Source: Micromonospora pisi
GTDB taxonomy: Bacteria > Actinomycetota > Actinomycetes > Mycobacteriales > Micromonosporaceae
NCBI RefSeq assembly: GCF_003633685.1
Contig: NZ_RBKT01000001.1
Location: forward strand, 7,192,001 to 7,256,000
DNA: 64,000 nt
Direction of reading: 5' to 3'
Shown here: piece by piece, positions 16,584 through 25,806 of the stretch
Layout: each line of letters begins with the position of its first letter
How positions within the stretch are numbered: position 1 is the first letter of the stretch
The notes under the pieces: model-generated
The model's database searches: none
Told to the model about the DNA's origin: nothing
The model's input: the letters and a program-made list of their open reading frames with translations, nothing else
Position numbers and translations under genes: made by a program

Positions 16584-17051
16584 ATGCCTTCGGAAGCCTC
16601 TCTTCAGCAGTTCGCCGACCGCTATGCCCTGCGCGATCTGGTCGATGCCTATGCCCATTGTGCAGACGTGAATGATTTCAGGGGCCAGGCGGCGCTGTAC
16701 GCCGAGAATGGTCGGGTCGCCGTCTACACCGGCGACCCCGACACGAATGAACCAGTCCAGGTACTGACCGGCCGGGACGAAATCGAATCCGGTATTACGG
16801 CGACTTTACAGGACTTCGAGCAAACCTTTCACTTCAACGGTCAGAGCACGGTGTTGACGCTGAGCGGTAACCAGGCGACGGGCGAAAGCTACTGCATTGC
16901 CCACATGGTGGCCAACGTGGCCGGTGAGCGAACCCTGACGGCGATGACCATTCGCTACCGTGACACGTTCGCACGTGTCGACGGAAGGTGGCTGTTCGCC
17001 GAACGGCTGCTCATCATCGGCTACACCGACCGGCGCCCACTGGTTGCCTGA
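16584..17051 (+). CDS. SnoaL-like / nuclear transport factor 2 family protein
   Basis: A 155-residue protein with the NTF2-like cone fold. The first helices read ADRYALRDLVDAYAHCADVNDFRGQAALYAENGRVAVY, the classic 'Y...D..D...f..LF.eDg.v..' pattern of SnoaL_4 proteins. They are followed by strand segments (GQSTVLTLSGN, GESYCIAHMVANV, IRYRDTFARVDGRWLFAERLL). The ATG at 16584 follows AAAGGAAC with a normal spacer; a longer in-frame extension to 16302 has no such signal. These proteins are isomerases, dehydratases or ligand-binding proteins of small-molecule metabolism. A second NTF2-like gene follows within 250 bases. Confidence 0.85.
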   Translation: MPSEASLQQFADRYALRDLVDAYAHCADVNDFRGQAALYAENGRVAVYTGDPDTNEPVQVLTGRDEIESGITATLQDFEQTFHFNGQSTVLTLSGNQATGESYCIAHMVANVAGERTLTAMTIRYRDTFARVDGRWLFAERLLIIGYTDRRPLVA

Positions 17052-17292
17052 ACCATCTTGGCGCACTTCGGATAGCAGTTGAAGGAACCTTCTCGAACAT
17101 CAACAACGGGTGGGCTGCCGTCCTGTATGAACATCAGGTTGGCGCTCGTCGTGGCGGATCTAGTTCTCGGGACAGGCGGCGAAGGAATCATCTCCCAGCG
17201 GCCTCCAATCAGAGCCGACACCGCAAGCCGCCAGCGGCACTGGCAGCCCACGCGCGCCCGACATCAGAGGTAGATAGGAAGCTGGTACCGCC

Positions 17293-17715
17293 ATGGTTCG
17301 CAATGATTCAGTGGAACTCGTGCATAATTTCTGGTCTGAAGTTTGGCAGCCGCCGCACAACTTGGATGCCATCGACCGGCTTGTCGTGGAGGATTTCGTC
17401 CTTACGTCAGGCGGCGAAGAGATTGTCTCCCGTGCGGCGTTCAAGCGTTGGGTCGCTGGTTTTCTGTCGCAGGTCACGGATCTACACCTCAACCCGGTGG
17501 AGAGTTTCCAGAACGCGGATGGTAGCCGCGTGGTGTCACGATGGGTTGCTGTTGGAAAAAATGCGGGCATCATGGGTACTGCTCCCAACCAGGAACCTAT
17601 CCGTTTGACCGGCATTGCGGTGTGGGCGGTCCGGGCAGACGGGATGCTTCTGCACAACTGGGTGGAGCGGAGTTCCTGGGAGCTCTACCGACGGCTCACT
17701 GACGGCTCCCACTGA
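17293..17715 (+). CDS. NTF2-like / SnoaL-type ester cyclase family protein
   Basis: A 140-residue protein. The N-terminal helix VELVHNFWSEVWQPPHNLDAIDRLVVEDFVLTSGGEEI and the later SRAAFKRWVAGFLSQVTDLHLNPVESFQNADGSRVVSRW match the SnoaL polyketide-cyclase-like pattern, in which a strand encodes the reaction on a small ring or side chain. It ends with GIAVWAVRADGMLLHNWVERSSWELYRRL. The ATG at 17293 follows AGGAAG at ten bases. No polyketide synthase lies nearby, so the substrate is unknown; the adjacent cyclase-family hydrolase (convergent) may be related. Confidence 0.8.
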   Translation: MVRNDSVELVHNFWSEVWQPPHNLDAIDRLVVEDFVLTSGGEEIVSRAAFKRWVAGFLSQVTDLHLNPVESFQNADGSRVVSRWVAVGKNAGIMGTAPNQEPIRLTGIAVWAVRADGMLLHNWVERSSWELYRRLTDGSH

Positions 17716-17887
17716 CACGAACGGGCTGTCGTCGGCTCGGGCAGCACCTCGCCGTGGCCTGCGAGCACGCCTTGAGAGGCTCGTGCCGCCTGGTTCCCGA
17801 CCAGTACGGCGTGTCCTCACCGACCACGACCGCGTTCCAGATGCGGGTCGGGCCGTTCAGGGCATCGCGCCCCCTCATGAACCGAGG

Positions 17888-18844
17888 TCAGAACGTGGCG
17901 ATCGGGTTGACCAGGCTGCCGGACGTACCGGCGAAGCGGATCGGCGCGACTGCGAGCTGGAAGTCCCACTGGCCGAGCTCGGCAGCGGTTGTCGCGCACA
18001 TCTCCAGGTCGCAGTTGTCGAGCAGCCACAGACCCATCGCGACGAGACTCACGGCGTGAACCGGCATCAACACGTCTTCGTACCCCGAGGGCTGAACGTC
18101 CTGGGGAGTGTCAGCGCCGATCAGCGCGACGTCGCGTTCATGTAGCCATGGCAGGCAGGACGCGTGCCAGCCGGCCTGCGTGAAACCGCTGGCCTCACCG
18201 GCCTCGTGCCGGACGCGGCCATAGCCGGTCCGCAGGAGTACCGCATCGCCGGGTCGCACCCGTACACCCTGGCGACGCTCGGCCTCTTCGAGATCGTCGG
18301 GGAACACACCCTGTCCCGGTTCCAACCACGGCACATCGCGGACCCTCGCGATGTCCAGCAGGACGCCACGCGTGACGATGCCGTTCGCCGCCGCTGTGAC
18401 GGCCGCCCACGCCGATCCCGTTGCGGCGTCGACCAACGAGTGCGGCCGCCCGTTGTACATCGTGCCGTCCCAGAAGATGTGGCACGGCGAGTCGACGTGG
18501 GTGAGGGTGTTGCCGTGGAACGTGATGCCGAGCCGCTCGGACGAAAAGCCCCAGCGCCGGTCGTTGCGGAATGCGGGCACCGGTATGTTCTCGGCACCCG
18601 GCATGTCGGCGGCGCACGGGCACGTCGTCGTCGACCGCTCCATGTCCTCCGGTACGGCGACCTCCCATGCGCAGGACACGCTCCTGCCGTGGCGCACGGC
18701 CCGCGCCGCCGCCAGTCGGACGTCGTCGGTGATGTGGTTCAGAGTGCCGAGCTCGTCTTCCTCGCCCCACCGTCCCCAGTTCGACAGCATGTTGAAGTAT
18801 CCGAGCACGTCGTCCTGTGTCGGCATCGGTCGCCCTGCCGTCAT
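17888..18844 (-). CDS. cyclase family protein (kynurenine formamidase-like)
   Basis: A 318-residue metal-dependent hydrolase of the PF04199 family. The signature HxDxPxH is present as His116, Asp118, Pro120 and His122 in FHGNTLTHVDSPCHIFWDG. Other family features are DELGTLNHIT near the N-terminus, a VLLDIARVRDVPWLEPG strand, VRPGDAVLLRTGYGR, and LIGADTPQDVQP with its conserved Asp. Members open or close small ring amides and lactones. The length matches the larger fungal/actinobacterial branch. It is convergent with the NTF2-like gene and lies ahead of a beta-lactamase on the same strand; no operon link is evident. Confidence 0.88.
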   Translation of the reverse strand: MTAGRPMPTQDDVLGYFNMLSNWGRWGEEDELGTLNHITDDVRLAAARAVRHGRSVSCAWEVAVPEDMERSTTTCPCAADMPGAENIPVPAFRNDRRWGFSSERLGITFHGNTLTHVDSPCHIFWDGTMYNGRPHSLVDAATGSAWAAVTAAANGIVTRGVLLDIARVRDVPWLEPGQGVFPDDLEEAERRQGVRVRPGDAVLLRTGYGRVRHEAGEASGFTQAGWHASCLPWLHERDVALIGADTPQDVQPSGYEDVLMPVHAVSLVAMGLWLLDNCDLEMCATTAAELGQWDFQLAVAPIRFAGTSGSLVNPIATF

Positions 18845-19010
18845 CCCAGCATCGACTCCTCCGGTCAGGCGGTTCGGGACACCGCAGGTAGGGTATCCCG
18901 CCGCTGGATCGAAGGCCGCAGTGACTGGTCGATCAGACGGCTCGTCCGCACCGCCGGCCGCTACCGCGTCATCGAAACTGCCGCACCTCCTCGGGTGTCT
19001 CGGTCGAGGG

Positions 19011-19955
19011 CTACGGCCGCAAGGCCGAGGTCACCACCCTTGCCGCCTCCGCGATCAACGCGTCGTCGTACGTGGCGTCCTGCTTGTCGCGGGTGGACAG
19101 GATCGCGAGCACGATCGGTTCCCGATCGGGTGGCCACACCACCGCGATGTCGTTGCGGGTGCCGTACCCGCCGGAGCCGGTCTTGTCGCCCACCACCCAG
19201 CCGGCCGGGACGCCGGCCCGGATCAGTTTGTCGCCGGTCGTGTTGCTCCGCAGCCATCCGGTCAACACGGCGCGGTCCTCGGCATCGAGCGCCTCCCCGA
19301 GGACGTACGCCCTGAGGTCCCCGACGAGGGCCCGTGGCGTGCTCGTGTCACGCGTATCGCCCGGCGTTGCCTCGTTGAGACTGGTCTCGGTCCGCTCGGG
19401 GTCGGTGGTCCGGTCGCCGAGACCGCGCAGTGCCCGCTCGAGGCCGTCCGGTCCGCCGAGTCGCTTCAACAGCATGTTCCCGGCCGTGTTGTCGCTGTAC
19501 CGGACTGCGGCGTCGGCCAGTTCGCGCAGGCTCATACCGGTCTCCACCCGCTTCTCGGTCACCGGTGAGTAGGTCACCAGGTCGGCGGCGGTGAAGCGGA
19601 CGACCTGGTCGAGTTCTGCCGTTGACGTCTCGGCCAGCACCGCCCCGGCCGCCAGCGCCTTGAAGGTCGAGGCGTAGGCGAACCGCTCGTTGGCGCGGTG
19701 CTCGACCGTACGGCCGGAGCCGGTGTCGAGGGCGTAGACGCCGAGCCGGGCACCGAATTTCGCCTCCAGGTGTCCGAACTCGGGACCGGTCGTCGGTCCG
19801 GACGCGGACGTCGGGCTCGGGGCCGTGGTCGGTGCCGACGGAGCCGGGGTAGGCGCCCCGGTGGTCGAGCAGCCGGCCAGCGGGACGAGCGCAAGCGTGG
19901 CCGAGAGTACGATCGCGGCCCCACGGGGCGAGGGGAGCAGAGAGCGGACCAGCAT
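19011..19955 (-). CDS. bla: class A beta-lactamase, lipoprotein
   Basis: A 314-residue serine beta-lactamase. The ATG at 19955 follows a GGAAAGGAAAG tract; a longer frame to 20084 has no signal. The N-terminus is a lipoprotein signal with lipobox LAGC (Cys29) and a Thr/Pro/Ser-rich linker, so the enzyme is probably anchored outside the membrane. Catalytic motifs: Ser96-x-x-Lys99 (STFK), Ser154-Asp155-Asn156 (SDN), the omega-loop Glu190 with Asn194 (RTETSLNEA), and Lys258-Thr-Gly ([12 protein letters not shown]). All are intact, so it should hydrolyse penicillins. No regulator (BlaR/BlaI-like) is adjacent. Confidence 0.95.
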   Translation of the reverse strand: MLVRSLLPSPRGAAIVLSATLALVPLAGCSTTGAPTPAPSAPTTAPSPTSASGPTTGPEFGHLEAKFGARLGVYALDTGSGRTVEHRANERFAYASTFKALAAGAVLAETSTAELDQVVRFTAADLVTYSPVTEKRVETGMSLRELADAAVRYSDNTAGNMLLKRLGGPDGLERALRGLGDRTTDPERTETSLNEATPGDTRDTSTPRALVGDLRAYVLGEALDAEDRAVLTGWLRSNTTGDKLIRAGVPAGWVVGDKTGSGGYGTRNDIAVVWPPDREPIVLAILSTRDKQDATYDDALIAEAARVVTSALRP

Positions 19956-20107
19956 CGTCGACTTTCCTTTCCTGTTCCGATCCGGCCGACATGAGGGCCG
20001 TCGGCCGATCCGTTGGAAACGGGCCCACCAAGCCAAGAGGCGGAGCCCGTCGACTACATCATGGGTACGGAGGACGCCCAACACGAGGCAGTTCCGTCCG
20101 TGGATCG

Positions 20108-20310
20108 TCAGTCCGGCACCGGAAGGCCGTGCCGGTGCGCCATGGCCGCAGCCTCGGTCCGGCTGGACGCGTGCAGTTTGGCCGGGATGTTGGAGACGTG
20201 GTTGCTGGTCGTCTTCTGCGAAGTGTGGAGCTCATTGGCGATGCGGCGGTTGCTGTGAGCGTGATGCCGGCCAAGTTCGTCACGCCGAACTGATCCGGGT
20301 TCAACGCGGG
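20108..20310 (-). pseudogene. LuxR-type helix-turn-helix remnant
   Basis: On the minus strand a frame ends with [20 protein letters not shown], then [26 protein letters not shown]. This is the C-terminal GerE/LuxR DNA-binding domain (family pattern 'SNrqIA.rL.iSekTv..HvsnIl.KLgv.sRteA...A'). A Pro replaces the usual Leu in the recognition-helix end (SNIPAKL). The upstream part of the regulator, whether ATPase or receiver, is missing. The stretch from 20311 to 20686 has no recognisable gene. Confidence 0.6.
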
Positions 20311-20686
20311 TCTCGGCGGCGCAGCCCCATCGATGCCGACAGGTGGGCCGGGCCGAATCCGCGCTGAGGATCGTCGATGTTGCCGGGGCGGATCCAGGTG
20401 TGTTGGAATGACTCACATCGCCGCAGCGCGGGGGCAACCGTGCTGGGAACGGCCAGCGCGGGAGCATCGCAGTGCCGGCAGCGCGCCGCTTCGGCAGGCG
20501 CTCGCGTGCCGCATCGCCGGGCCATCTCTACGACGACGGGCGTCTTGCCGGGCAGGCATCCCCGCCCGACGTACGTATCCCTGGCACGTGTCTCCGCGAC
20601 GGCCGACGCGCTCGACGTCTGACACGCCGGGGCGTCCGATGCGGTCTGCCAGTGCACCAGAACCGGCGACGAGGTGAGAAGCAATC

Positions 20687-21265
20687 ATGATTTCCTGGGA
20701 GAGTTTCGCGGGGTGGTACCGAAACCGCCTGGTGTGGGTGGCGGTGATCCTGCTGGTGGTGTCGGTCGGTGTGGTCGTACTGGTCAACCGGGCCGGCCCG
20801 GAGGCGGAGCCGGCGGATCTGCAAGGGCAGATTGTGGCGCGGATGCGTACGACGCTCGAACAGGCGGACCCGGGGCAGCACAACCACGCCGGACACGGTG
20901 TCCAGCAGGCGACCACCGAGGAGAAGCCGGCGGTGATCTGCGGGGTCCGGGTTTACGGCCACGAGCCGGCCGAGGTGACCGTGCTCGCCGACGTGCAGAA
21001 GGTCTACGGCTTCCACCTCTGCGGGGTCGCCGAGCAGAAGCGCCCCTGGGACGTGGCGGTCAAGCTGGCCGGCCCGGTGATCATGGATATGTCCACCAGG
21101 CCTCCGGGTATCCAGGTGGTCGAGTCGACCGCCGACGTGATGTTCGTCGACCGGCTGCGGGAGATGTTCCCGGACAAGTACGCAGAGCTGGCACTCAAGG
21201 AGGCGCTGGCCGACTCGGAGGTGGCCGACCTGCGCCGCCGGTACGACGCCGCAGCCGGGCTTTGA
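20687..21265 (+). CDS. single-pass membrane protein, function unknown
   Basis: A 192-residue protein with one N-terminal membrane helix (RLVWVAVILLVVSVGVVVLV, residues about 13-33) and a C-terminal extracytoplasmic part. That part contains two cysteines (VICGVRVYGH and HLCGVAEQKRPW) that could pair, a VKLAGPVIMDMSTRPPGIQVVES segment and a helical C-terminus. Its pattern resembles uncharacterised proteins of Micromonosporaceae. The ATG follows a GAGGTGAG tract. It precedes a secreted polysaccharide monooxygenase but is separated from it by 290 bases with its own operator. Confidence 0.7.
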   Translation: MISWESFAGWYRNRLVWVAVILLVVSVGVVVLVNRAGPEAEPADLQGQIVARMRTTLEQADPGQHNHAGHGVQQATTEEKPAVICGVRVYGHEPAEVTVLADVQKVYGFHLCGVAEQKRPWDVAVKLAGPVIMDMSTRPPGIQVVESTADVMFVDRLREMFPDKYAELALKEALADSEVADLRRRYDAAAGL

Positions 21266-21506
21266 CCGTGCTGGGCGGCCGGGCGGAGCGGTGGTACCCG
21301 TACCCGCCCGGTTGCTCGGACCGAGCCTGCGAACCAGAGGCTGGACAGCTAGAAGACCAGCTCGCCGTGAAGCTGTCGGCAGTCCCGGTTGTCCGGCGTG
21401 GACAGCTTTGGGAGCTGGGCTCGACGACGAGTCAGGTCGGCTCGATCCAGATCCGGTCATAAATAGATCAACGTTGATATTTGAGTTCATGAATGTAATA
21501 GTTGTT

Positions 21507-21520
21507 TGGGAGCGTTCCCA
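21507..21520. promoter_or_regulatory. CebR-like operator upstream of LPMO gene
   Basis: TGGGAGCGTTCCCA differs at one base from the palindrome TGGGAGCGCTCCCA, the established binding site of the LacI-family cello-oligosaccharide regulators CebR (Streptomyces) and CelR (Thermobifida). It sits 37 bases ahead of the GTG of the lytic polysaccharide monooxygenase gene, a position suitable for repression. Binding is inferred; no CebR gene is in this window. Confidence 0.75.
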
Positions 21521-21556
21521 TTGTGATCTCTGGTACCGAAGAACGGAGGATGAACA

Positions 21557-22237
21557 GTGCGTTCAAACAAGTCCGATCAATCCGGCGGACGATCCCGGTC
21601 AGCCGTCCGTCAGTCCCTCCGAGGGCTCGTCCTGCTGTTCGCCATGGTGGTCGGTATGGTGCCCTGGACCGGCGCAGCCCAGGCCCACGGCACCATCATC
21701 AACCCGGCAAGTCGCGCCTACCAATGCTGGAAGACCTGGGGCAACCAACACACGAACCCGGCCATGCAGCAACAAGACCCCATGTGCTGGCGGGCGTTCC
21801 AGGCCAACCCCGACACCATGTGGAACTGGATGAGCGCGCTGCGGGACGGCCTTGGCGGCCAGTACCAGGCCCGTACCCCGGACGGACAGCTGTGCAGCAA
21901 CGCCCTCTCCAGGAACGACACCCTGAACCAGCCCGGAGCCTGGAAGACGACCACCGTCGGCAGCAGCTTCACGGTTCAGATGTACGACCAGGCCAGCCAC
22001 GGTGCTGACTACTTCCGGGTCTACGTCACCAAGCAGGGGTTCAATCCGACCACCCAGCGTGTCGGGTGGGGCAACCTCGACTTGATCACGACGACCGGGC
22101 GCTACGCGCCAGCGCAGAACATCTCGTTCAACGTCTCGGTGTCTGGGCGCAGCGGAAACCACGTCCTCTTCGTGATCTGGAAGGCGTCGCACATGGACCA
22201 GGCCTACATGTGGTGCAGCGACATCAACATCGCCTGA
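21557..22237 (+). CDS. secreted lytic polysaccharide monooxygenase, AA10 family
   Basis: A 226-residue precursor with a 43-residue signal peptide (helix LRGLVLLFAMVVGMV, cleavage after AQA). Cleavage would expose His44 as the mature N-terminus, the first ligand of the copper 'histidine brace'. His148 in QASHGADYFRVYV is the second, and an aromatic near AYMWCSD would occupy the axial position. HGTIINPASRAYQCW and four or more cysteines are typical of AA10 enzymes. No carbohydrate-binding module is attached. The GTG start at 21557 is preceded by GGAGG. The CebR-like operator suggests cellulose or cello-oligosaccharide induction, although chitin activity cannot be excluded by sequence alone. Confidence 0.92.
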   Translation: MRSNKSDQSGGRSRSAVRQSLRGLVLLFAMVVGMVPWTGAAQAHGTIINPASRAYQCWKTWGNQHTNPAMQQQDPMCWRAFQANPDTMWNWMSALRDGLGGQYQARTPDGQLCSNALSRNDTLNQPGAWKTTTVGSSFTVQMYDQASHGADYFRVYVTKQGFNPTTQRVGWGNLDLITTTGRYAPAQNISFNVSVSGRSGNHVLFVIWKASHMDQAYMWCSDINIA

Positions 22238-22263
22238 TCCAGGACCGACAGCGCGGCAATACT

Positions 22264-22293
22264 CCGGCCCAGGGCATTGACGTCCTGGGCCGG
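22264..22293 (+). terminator. hairpin terminator after LPMO gene
   Basis: A perfect 10-bp stem (CCGGCCCAGG with its complement) encloses a 10-base loop and is followed by the T-rich ATTGTCTTCT. It lies 27 bases after the LPMO stop codon and faces the convergent response-regulator gene. Confidence 0.7.
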
Positions 22294-22353
22294 ATTGTCT
22301 TCTGCTAACGCACTACCGCGAGTGCGCGCTCGTCGCCCTTGCCGGCGGTGCTC

Positions 22354-23040
22354 TCACGGGAGCAGTTCGGCGTCGTGGATGAGCAGCGCGACCTGGACGC
22401 GGTTGTTGAGTTCCAACTTGGCCAGCAGCCGAGAGACGTGGCCCTTGACCGTGGGCACGCTCACGCCCAGCGCGGTGCCGATCTCCGCGTTCGACGCCCC
22501 GTGCCCGAGCGCGACGGCCACCTCGTGCTCGCGGTCGGTGAGCGTGGCCAGGCGCCTGCGGGCCTGGGCCCGCCGTGGGCCCGCCGCCGGGTCGGCGATG
22601 TGGTCGATGAGCTGACGGATCACCGTCGGAGACAGGCTGGCCGCACCTGCCGCGACGGTGCGGACGGCCTCGATGATGTCCTGCGGCGGGGTGTCCTTGA
22701 GCAGGAAGCCGCTGGCCCCACCGCGCAGCGCCTCGAGGACGTACTCGTCGGCGTTGAAGGTGGTCAGCACGATCACCTGCGGCGGCGATGGCCGGCACCG
22801 GATGCGTTGCGTGGCAATCAGACCGTCGACCCGGGGCATCCGGATGTCCATGAGGATCACGTCCGGCCAGTGGGCGTCCACGAGCAACACCGCCTGGGCG
22901 CCGTCCCCGCCCTCCGCGACCACCTCGATGTCCGGGGAGCCGCCCAGCAGGATCCGCAGCCCGGCCCGTACCAGTGGGTCGTCATCGACGATCGCCAGCC
23001 GGATCGGCCGGTCCCGCCTCAGCTCGGCCACGGTAGCCAT
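22354..23040 (-). CDS. NarL/LuxR-type response regulator
   Basis: A 228-residue regulator. The receiver domain has the acidic pair Asp19-Asp20, phosphorylatable Asp65 (PDVILMDIRMPRVDG), Thr in VIVLTTFN and Lys in GFLLKDTPP. The C-terminal GerE helix-turn-helix (LTDREHEVAVALGHGASNAEIGTALGVSVPTVKGHVSRLLAKL) is intact. It overlaps the upstream sensor kinase gene by 22 bases, so the two are translated as a pair. Targets are not evident; the divergent membrane-anchored hydrolase beyond the kinase is a candidate. Confidence 0.95.
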   Translation of the reverse strand: MATVAELRRDRPIRLAIVDDDPLVRAGLRILLGGSPDIEVVAEGGDGAQAVLLVDAHWPDVILMDIRMPRVDGLIATQRIRCRPSPPQVIVLTTFNADEYVLEALRGGASGFLLKDTPPQDIIEAVRTVAAGAASLSPTVIRQLIDHIADPAAGPRRAQARRRLATLTDREHEVAVALGHGASNAEIGTALGVSVPTVKGHVSRLLAKLELNNRVQVALLIHDAELLP

Positions 23041-24203
23041 GCCCGGAGCCGGAACGTGTCGCGGTCGACGCCGTACTCGACCCGGCCGCCCGCCAGCGCG
23101 ACCCGTTCACCGAGGCCGACGAGTCCCATCCCCGCACCCGGTATCACCGGCGCCCCGGACGTGCCGGTGCACGGGTTGGTGATCGTGATCCGGAACTCCT
23201 CGCCGGGGGTGCCGGCGAGCAGCACCTCCACCGCCGCGCCCGGCGCGTGCTTCCGGGCATTGGTGAGGCCCTCCTGCACGAACCGGTACGCCGTCCGGCC
23301 GAGGACCACGGACGGGGCGGTTGGCGGCACCCGGCAGGTGTAGTCGACAGTCATCCCCGTCGTGCGGGCGCTCTCGACCAGGTCGGGTAGGTCGGTGAGG
23401 CCCGGCTGCGGCGGCTCCGGCCGTCCGGCCGCGCCCTCCCGGAGCACACCGACGACGGTTCGCAGCTCCTGCAGCGCCTCGTGCGCGCTGGCCCGGATCG
23501 CCCCGGCGGCGAGGGCCACCTCCTCCGGCCTCGCGTCAATCCGGACCTCCAGGGCGCCGGCATGCAGGCTGACCAGCGACATACGGTGGGCGAGCACGTC
23601 GTGCATCTCACGGGCGATCCGCGCGCGCTCGGTCAGCCGCGCCTGTTCGACGCGCAGGTGCTGTTCGGCCTCGACCCGGGTCGCGTGGTCGCGCAGTGAC
23701 CGGGCCAGCCTCCGGTACGCCTGCACGAACAGCCCCCACCCTGCGGCGGCGGCGCTGATCACCAGACGCATGACGACGTCGAGCCAGAGCGGGTACGGCG
23801 GATGGTCCTGCAACAGGAAGTAGACGACACCGGTGAGGACGTTCACGGCGCCGAGCAGGAGCACCACCGGCGCCCGGCAGCGGATCGCGACGGTGAACAG
23901 CGCGACGGTGATCGCGCCGGTCGCCATGACGGACACCGCGCCGAACGGCAGGAGCACCAGAGCGAGCCGGAGCGGCCAGCGTCGGCGTACCGCCAGGGCG
24001 AACGCGCACAGCGTGCCGATTCCGACGTCAACCGGCCAGGGCAGCGCCGCCCCGGGCGCGGTCGCGTCTCCCAGCGGCACCATCAGCGCGCCGTAGCCGC
24101 AGGCCAGCCCGATGGCGATGCCGTCGGCGAGCCGGTTGCGCCGCGCCGACCGGCTGCTGCCCGTGGGCTCGGGCACGAGCAGGGCGAAGAGCAGGGCCGA
24201 CAT
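23019..24203 (-). CDS. sensor histidine kinase, HisKA_3/NarX type
   Basis: A 394-residue membrane sensor. Residues about 25-165 contain five or six hydrophobic helices without a large external domain. The dimerisation/phosphoacceptor site is His201 in IAREMHDVLAHRMSLVSLHAGALE. The ATPase domain has the N box region (YRFVQEGLTNARKHAPGA) and the G box (GAGMGLVGLGERVALAGGRVEYG). The stop lies inside the response-regulator start. The next gene on the opposite strand (alpha/beta hydrolase) is divergent across 132 bases. Membrane-embedded sensors of this type often detect cell-envelope stress or antibiotics; the signal here is unknown. Confidence 0.93.
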   Translation of the reverse strand: MSALLFALLVPEPTGSSRSARRNRLADGIAIGLACGYGALMVPLGDATAPGAALPWPVDVGIGTLCAFALAVRRRWPLRLALVLLPFGAVSVMATGAITVALFTVAIRCRAPVVLLLGAVNVLTGVVYFLLQDHPPYPLWLDVVMRLVISAAAAGWGLFVQAYRRLARSLRDHATRVEAEQHLRVEQARLTERARIAREMHDVLAHRMSLVSLHAGALEVRIDARPEEVALAAGAIRASAHEALQELRTVVGVLREGAAGRPEPPQPGLTDLPDLVESARTTGMTVDYTCRVPPTAPSVVLGRTAYRFVQEGLTNARKHAPGAAVEVLLAGTPGEEFRITITNPCTGTSGAPVIPGAGMGLVGLGERVALAGGRVEYGVDRDTFRLRAWLPWPS

Positions 24204-24335
24204 GTGCGCAGCCTACGAGGTCCGGGTGCCGGGCGGGACCTACCAAAGTCGTGGTCGCGAACGGATCGGGTGAAGGGTGCCGGACCCGACCGTCAGCCGA
24301 TGTGCGGCGGAAGCCGACGGGCCATTCTCGGCCCC

Positions 24336-25757
24336 ATGACAAGCAGAGAAATGTGGCGGATGGCCGCGGTGGTGGCCGCCGCGACAGCCTGGGGAGTCGT
24401 GGCGGCCCGGTGGACACCGCGCGGGCCGCTCACCAACGCGCAGGCGCTGTGGTCGATCGGGATCAGCGTCGCCGTGGGTCTGGGCGCCGGCTGGTGGAGC
24501 CGTTCGCGGTGGGCGATGCTCGCGGCCCCGGCGGCCTTCGTGGTGGCACTGGAACTGACCCGGATCGGGGTACGCGGACCGTCCGTGGACGCACCGCACC
24601 TGAGCCCGTTCGGGATGGTCGCCCTGCTCGCCGGTCGGGGTGTGCACGGTGTGCTGTCGGTCCTGCCGCTCGGACTCGGCGCCGCCTACGGTGCGGGTCT
24701 CACCCGCCGGGGCCACCGGGGCAGCAGGATCCGGCGGGCCGGTACGGCCGTGCTGACCACCGTCCTGGTCGCGGTCACGGTGGCCGTCTCCGTTCCGGCC
24801 CGGACGGCGCCGTTCCCGGGTCCGGGCGGCGTCGCCGAGCTGGCCCTCGTCGACGTCGGCCCGTACCGGCTCGGCATGATGATCCGCGGTGCCGACGTCG
24901 GGGCGCCGGTGTTGCTGTTCATCCCCGGCGCACCGGGCGGCACCGAGATCGGTTCGACGCGTCAGCAGCTCGCCGCGCTGGAACAGCGCTTTGTGGTGGT
25001 CACCCTGGACCGGCGCGGCGGTGGCTCGTCCTATCCGGCGCTGGAACCCACGGACACGGTCACCCTGGGCGGGGCGGTCGCCGACACCGTGGCCGTCACC
25101 GACTACCTACGGGACCGGTTCCACCAGGACAAGATCTACCTGCTGGGACACTCGGGCGGATCGATCATCAGCGTGCTCGCGGTACAACGCCATCCGGGGA
25201 AGTACCACGCCTATATCGGCACCGGTCAGGCGGTCGACCTCGCGGCCAGCGACCGGTTGTTCTACCAGGACATCCTTGCCTGGGCGGGTGCGACGGGCCA
25301 CGACAGCCTCGCCCGGCGGCTCACCGACCAGGGCGCCCCGCCGTACGCGGACGTTTACCTCTACGAGCCGATCATGACGTACGCACCCCGCGTGTACGAC
25401 TACGACCACGGCCCGAACGCGAAGGGCGCCACCGGGTTCGGTCTCGACGTCCCCGAGTACACGCTGCTTCAAAAGATCCACATGATGAACGGGGTCCTCG
25501 ACACCTGGAGCGCCCTGTACCCCGACCTGCAGCACGTCGACCTGCGCCGCGACGCACCGCTTCTGGAGGTACCGGTGTACTTCGTGCAGGGCGGGCACGA
25601 AATGCGTGGTCTGGCGACGGTCTTCGACCAGTGGTACGAGCGGCTGCGGGCGCCGCGAAAACACCTGGACGTCTTCGAGACAGCCGGGCACCGGGCCATG
25701 TTCGAACAGCCGGACCGCTTTGTCGCGGTGATGGACCGGGTACTGACCGGACGGTGA
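24336..25757 (+). CDS. membrane-anchored alpha/beta hydrolase
   Basis: A 473-residue protein. Residues 1-155 form four hydrophobic segments, and the rest is an alpha/beta-hydrolase domain of prolyl-iminopeptidase-like pattern: an oxyanion region (LLFIPGAPGGTEIGS), VVTLDRRGGGSS, nucleophile elbow GHSGGS (Ser273), and a terminal His in FETAGHRAMFEQPD. The ATG at 24336 is chosen because the family's membrane helix starts there; the frame is open 178 codons further upstream, where it only mirrors the kinase gene. Divergent placement suggests control by the two-component pair. The substrate could be a peptide, ester or antibiotic and cannot be told. Confidence 0.88.
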   Translation: MTSREMWRMAAVVAAATAWGVVAARWTPRGPLTNAQALWSIGISVAVGLGAGWWSRSRWAMLAAPAAFVVALELTRIGVRGPSVDAPHLSPFGMVALLAGRGVHGVLSVLPLGLGAAYGAGLTRRGHRGSRIRRAGTAVLTTVLVAVTVAVSVPARTAPFPGPGGVAELALVDVGPYRLGMMIRGADVGAPVLLFIPGAPGGTEIGSTRQQLAALEQRFVVVTLDRRGGGSSYPALEPTDTVTLGGAVADTVAVTDYLRDRFHQDKIYLLGHSGGSIISVLAVQRHPGKYHAYIGTGQAVDLAASDRLFYQDILAWAGATGHDSLARRLTDQGAPPYADVYLYEPIMTYAPRVYDYDHGPNAKGATGFGLDVPEYTLLQKIHMMNGVLDTWSALYPDLQHVDLRRDAPLLEVPVYFVQGGHEMRGLATVFDQWYERLRAPRKHLDVFETAGHRAMFEQPDRFVAVMDRVLTGR

Positions 25758-25806
25758 CGCGCGGACCTGTCGGGAGACGATCGTGATTCGGCGCGTGCGG
25801 CCGGGC

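Noticed and set aside
23802-24335. Upstream extension of the alpha/beta hydrolase to 651 residues
   Set aside because: This part is antisense to the sensor kinase and has no family resemblance; the ATG at 24336 starts at the membrane helix.
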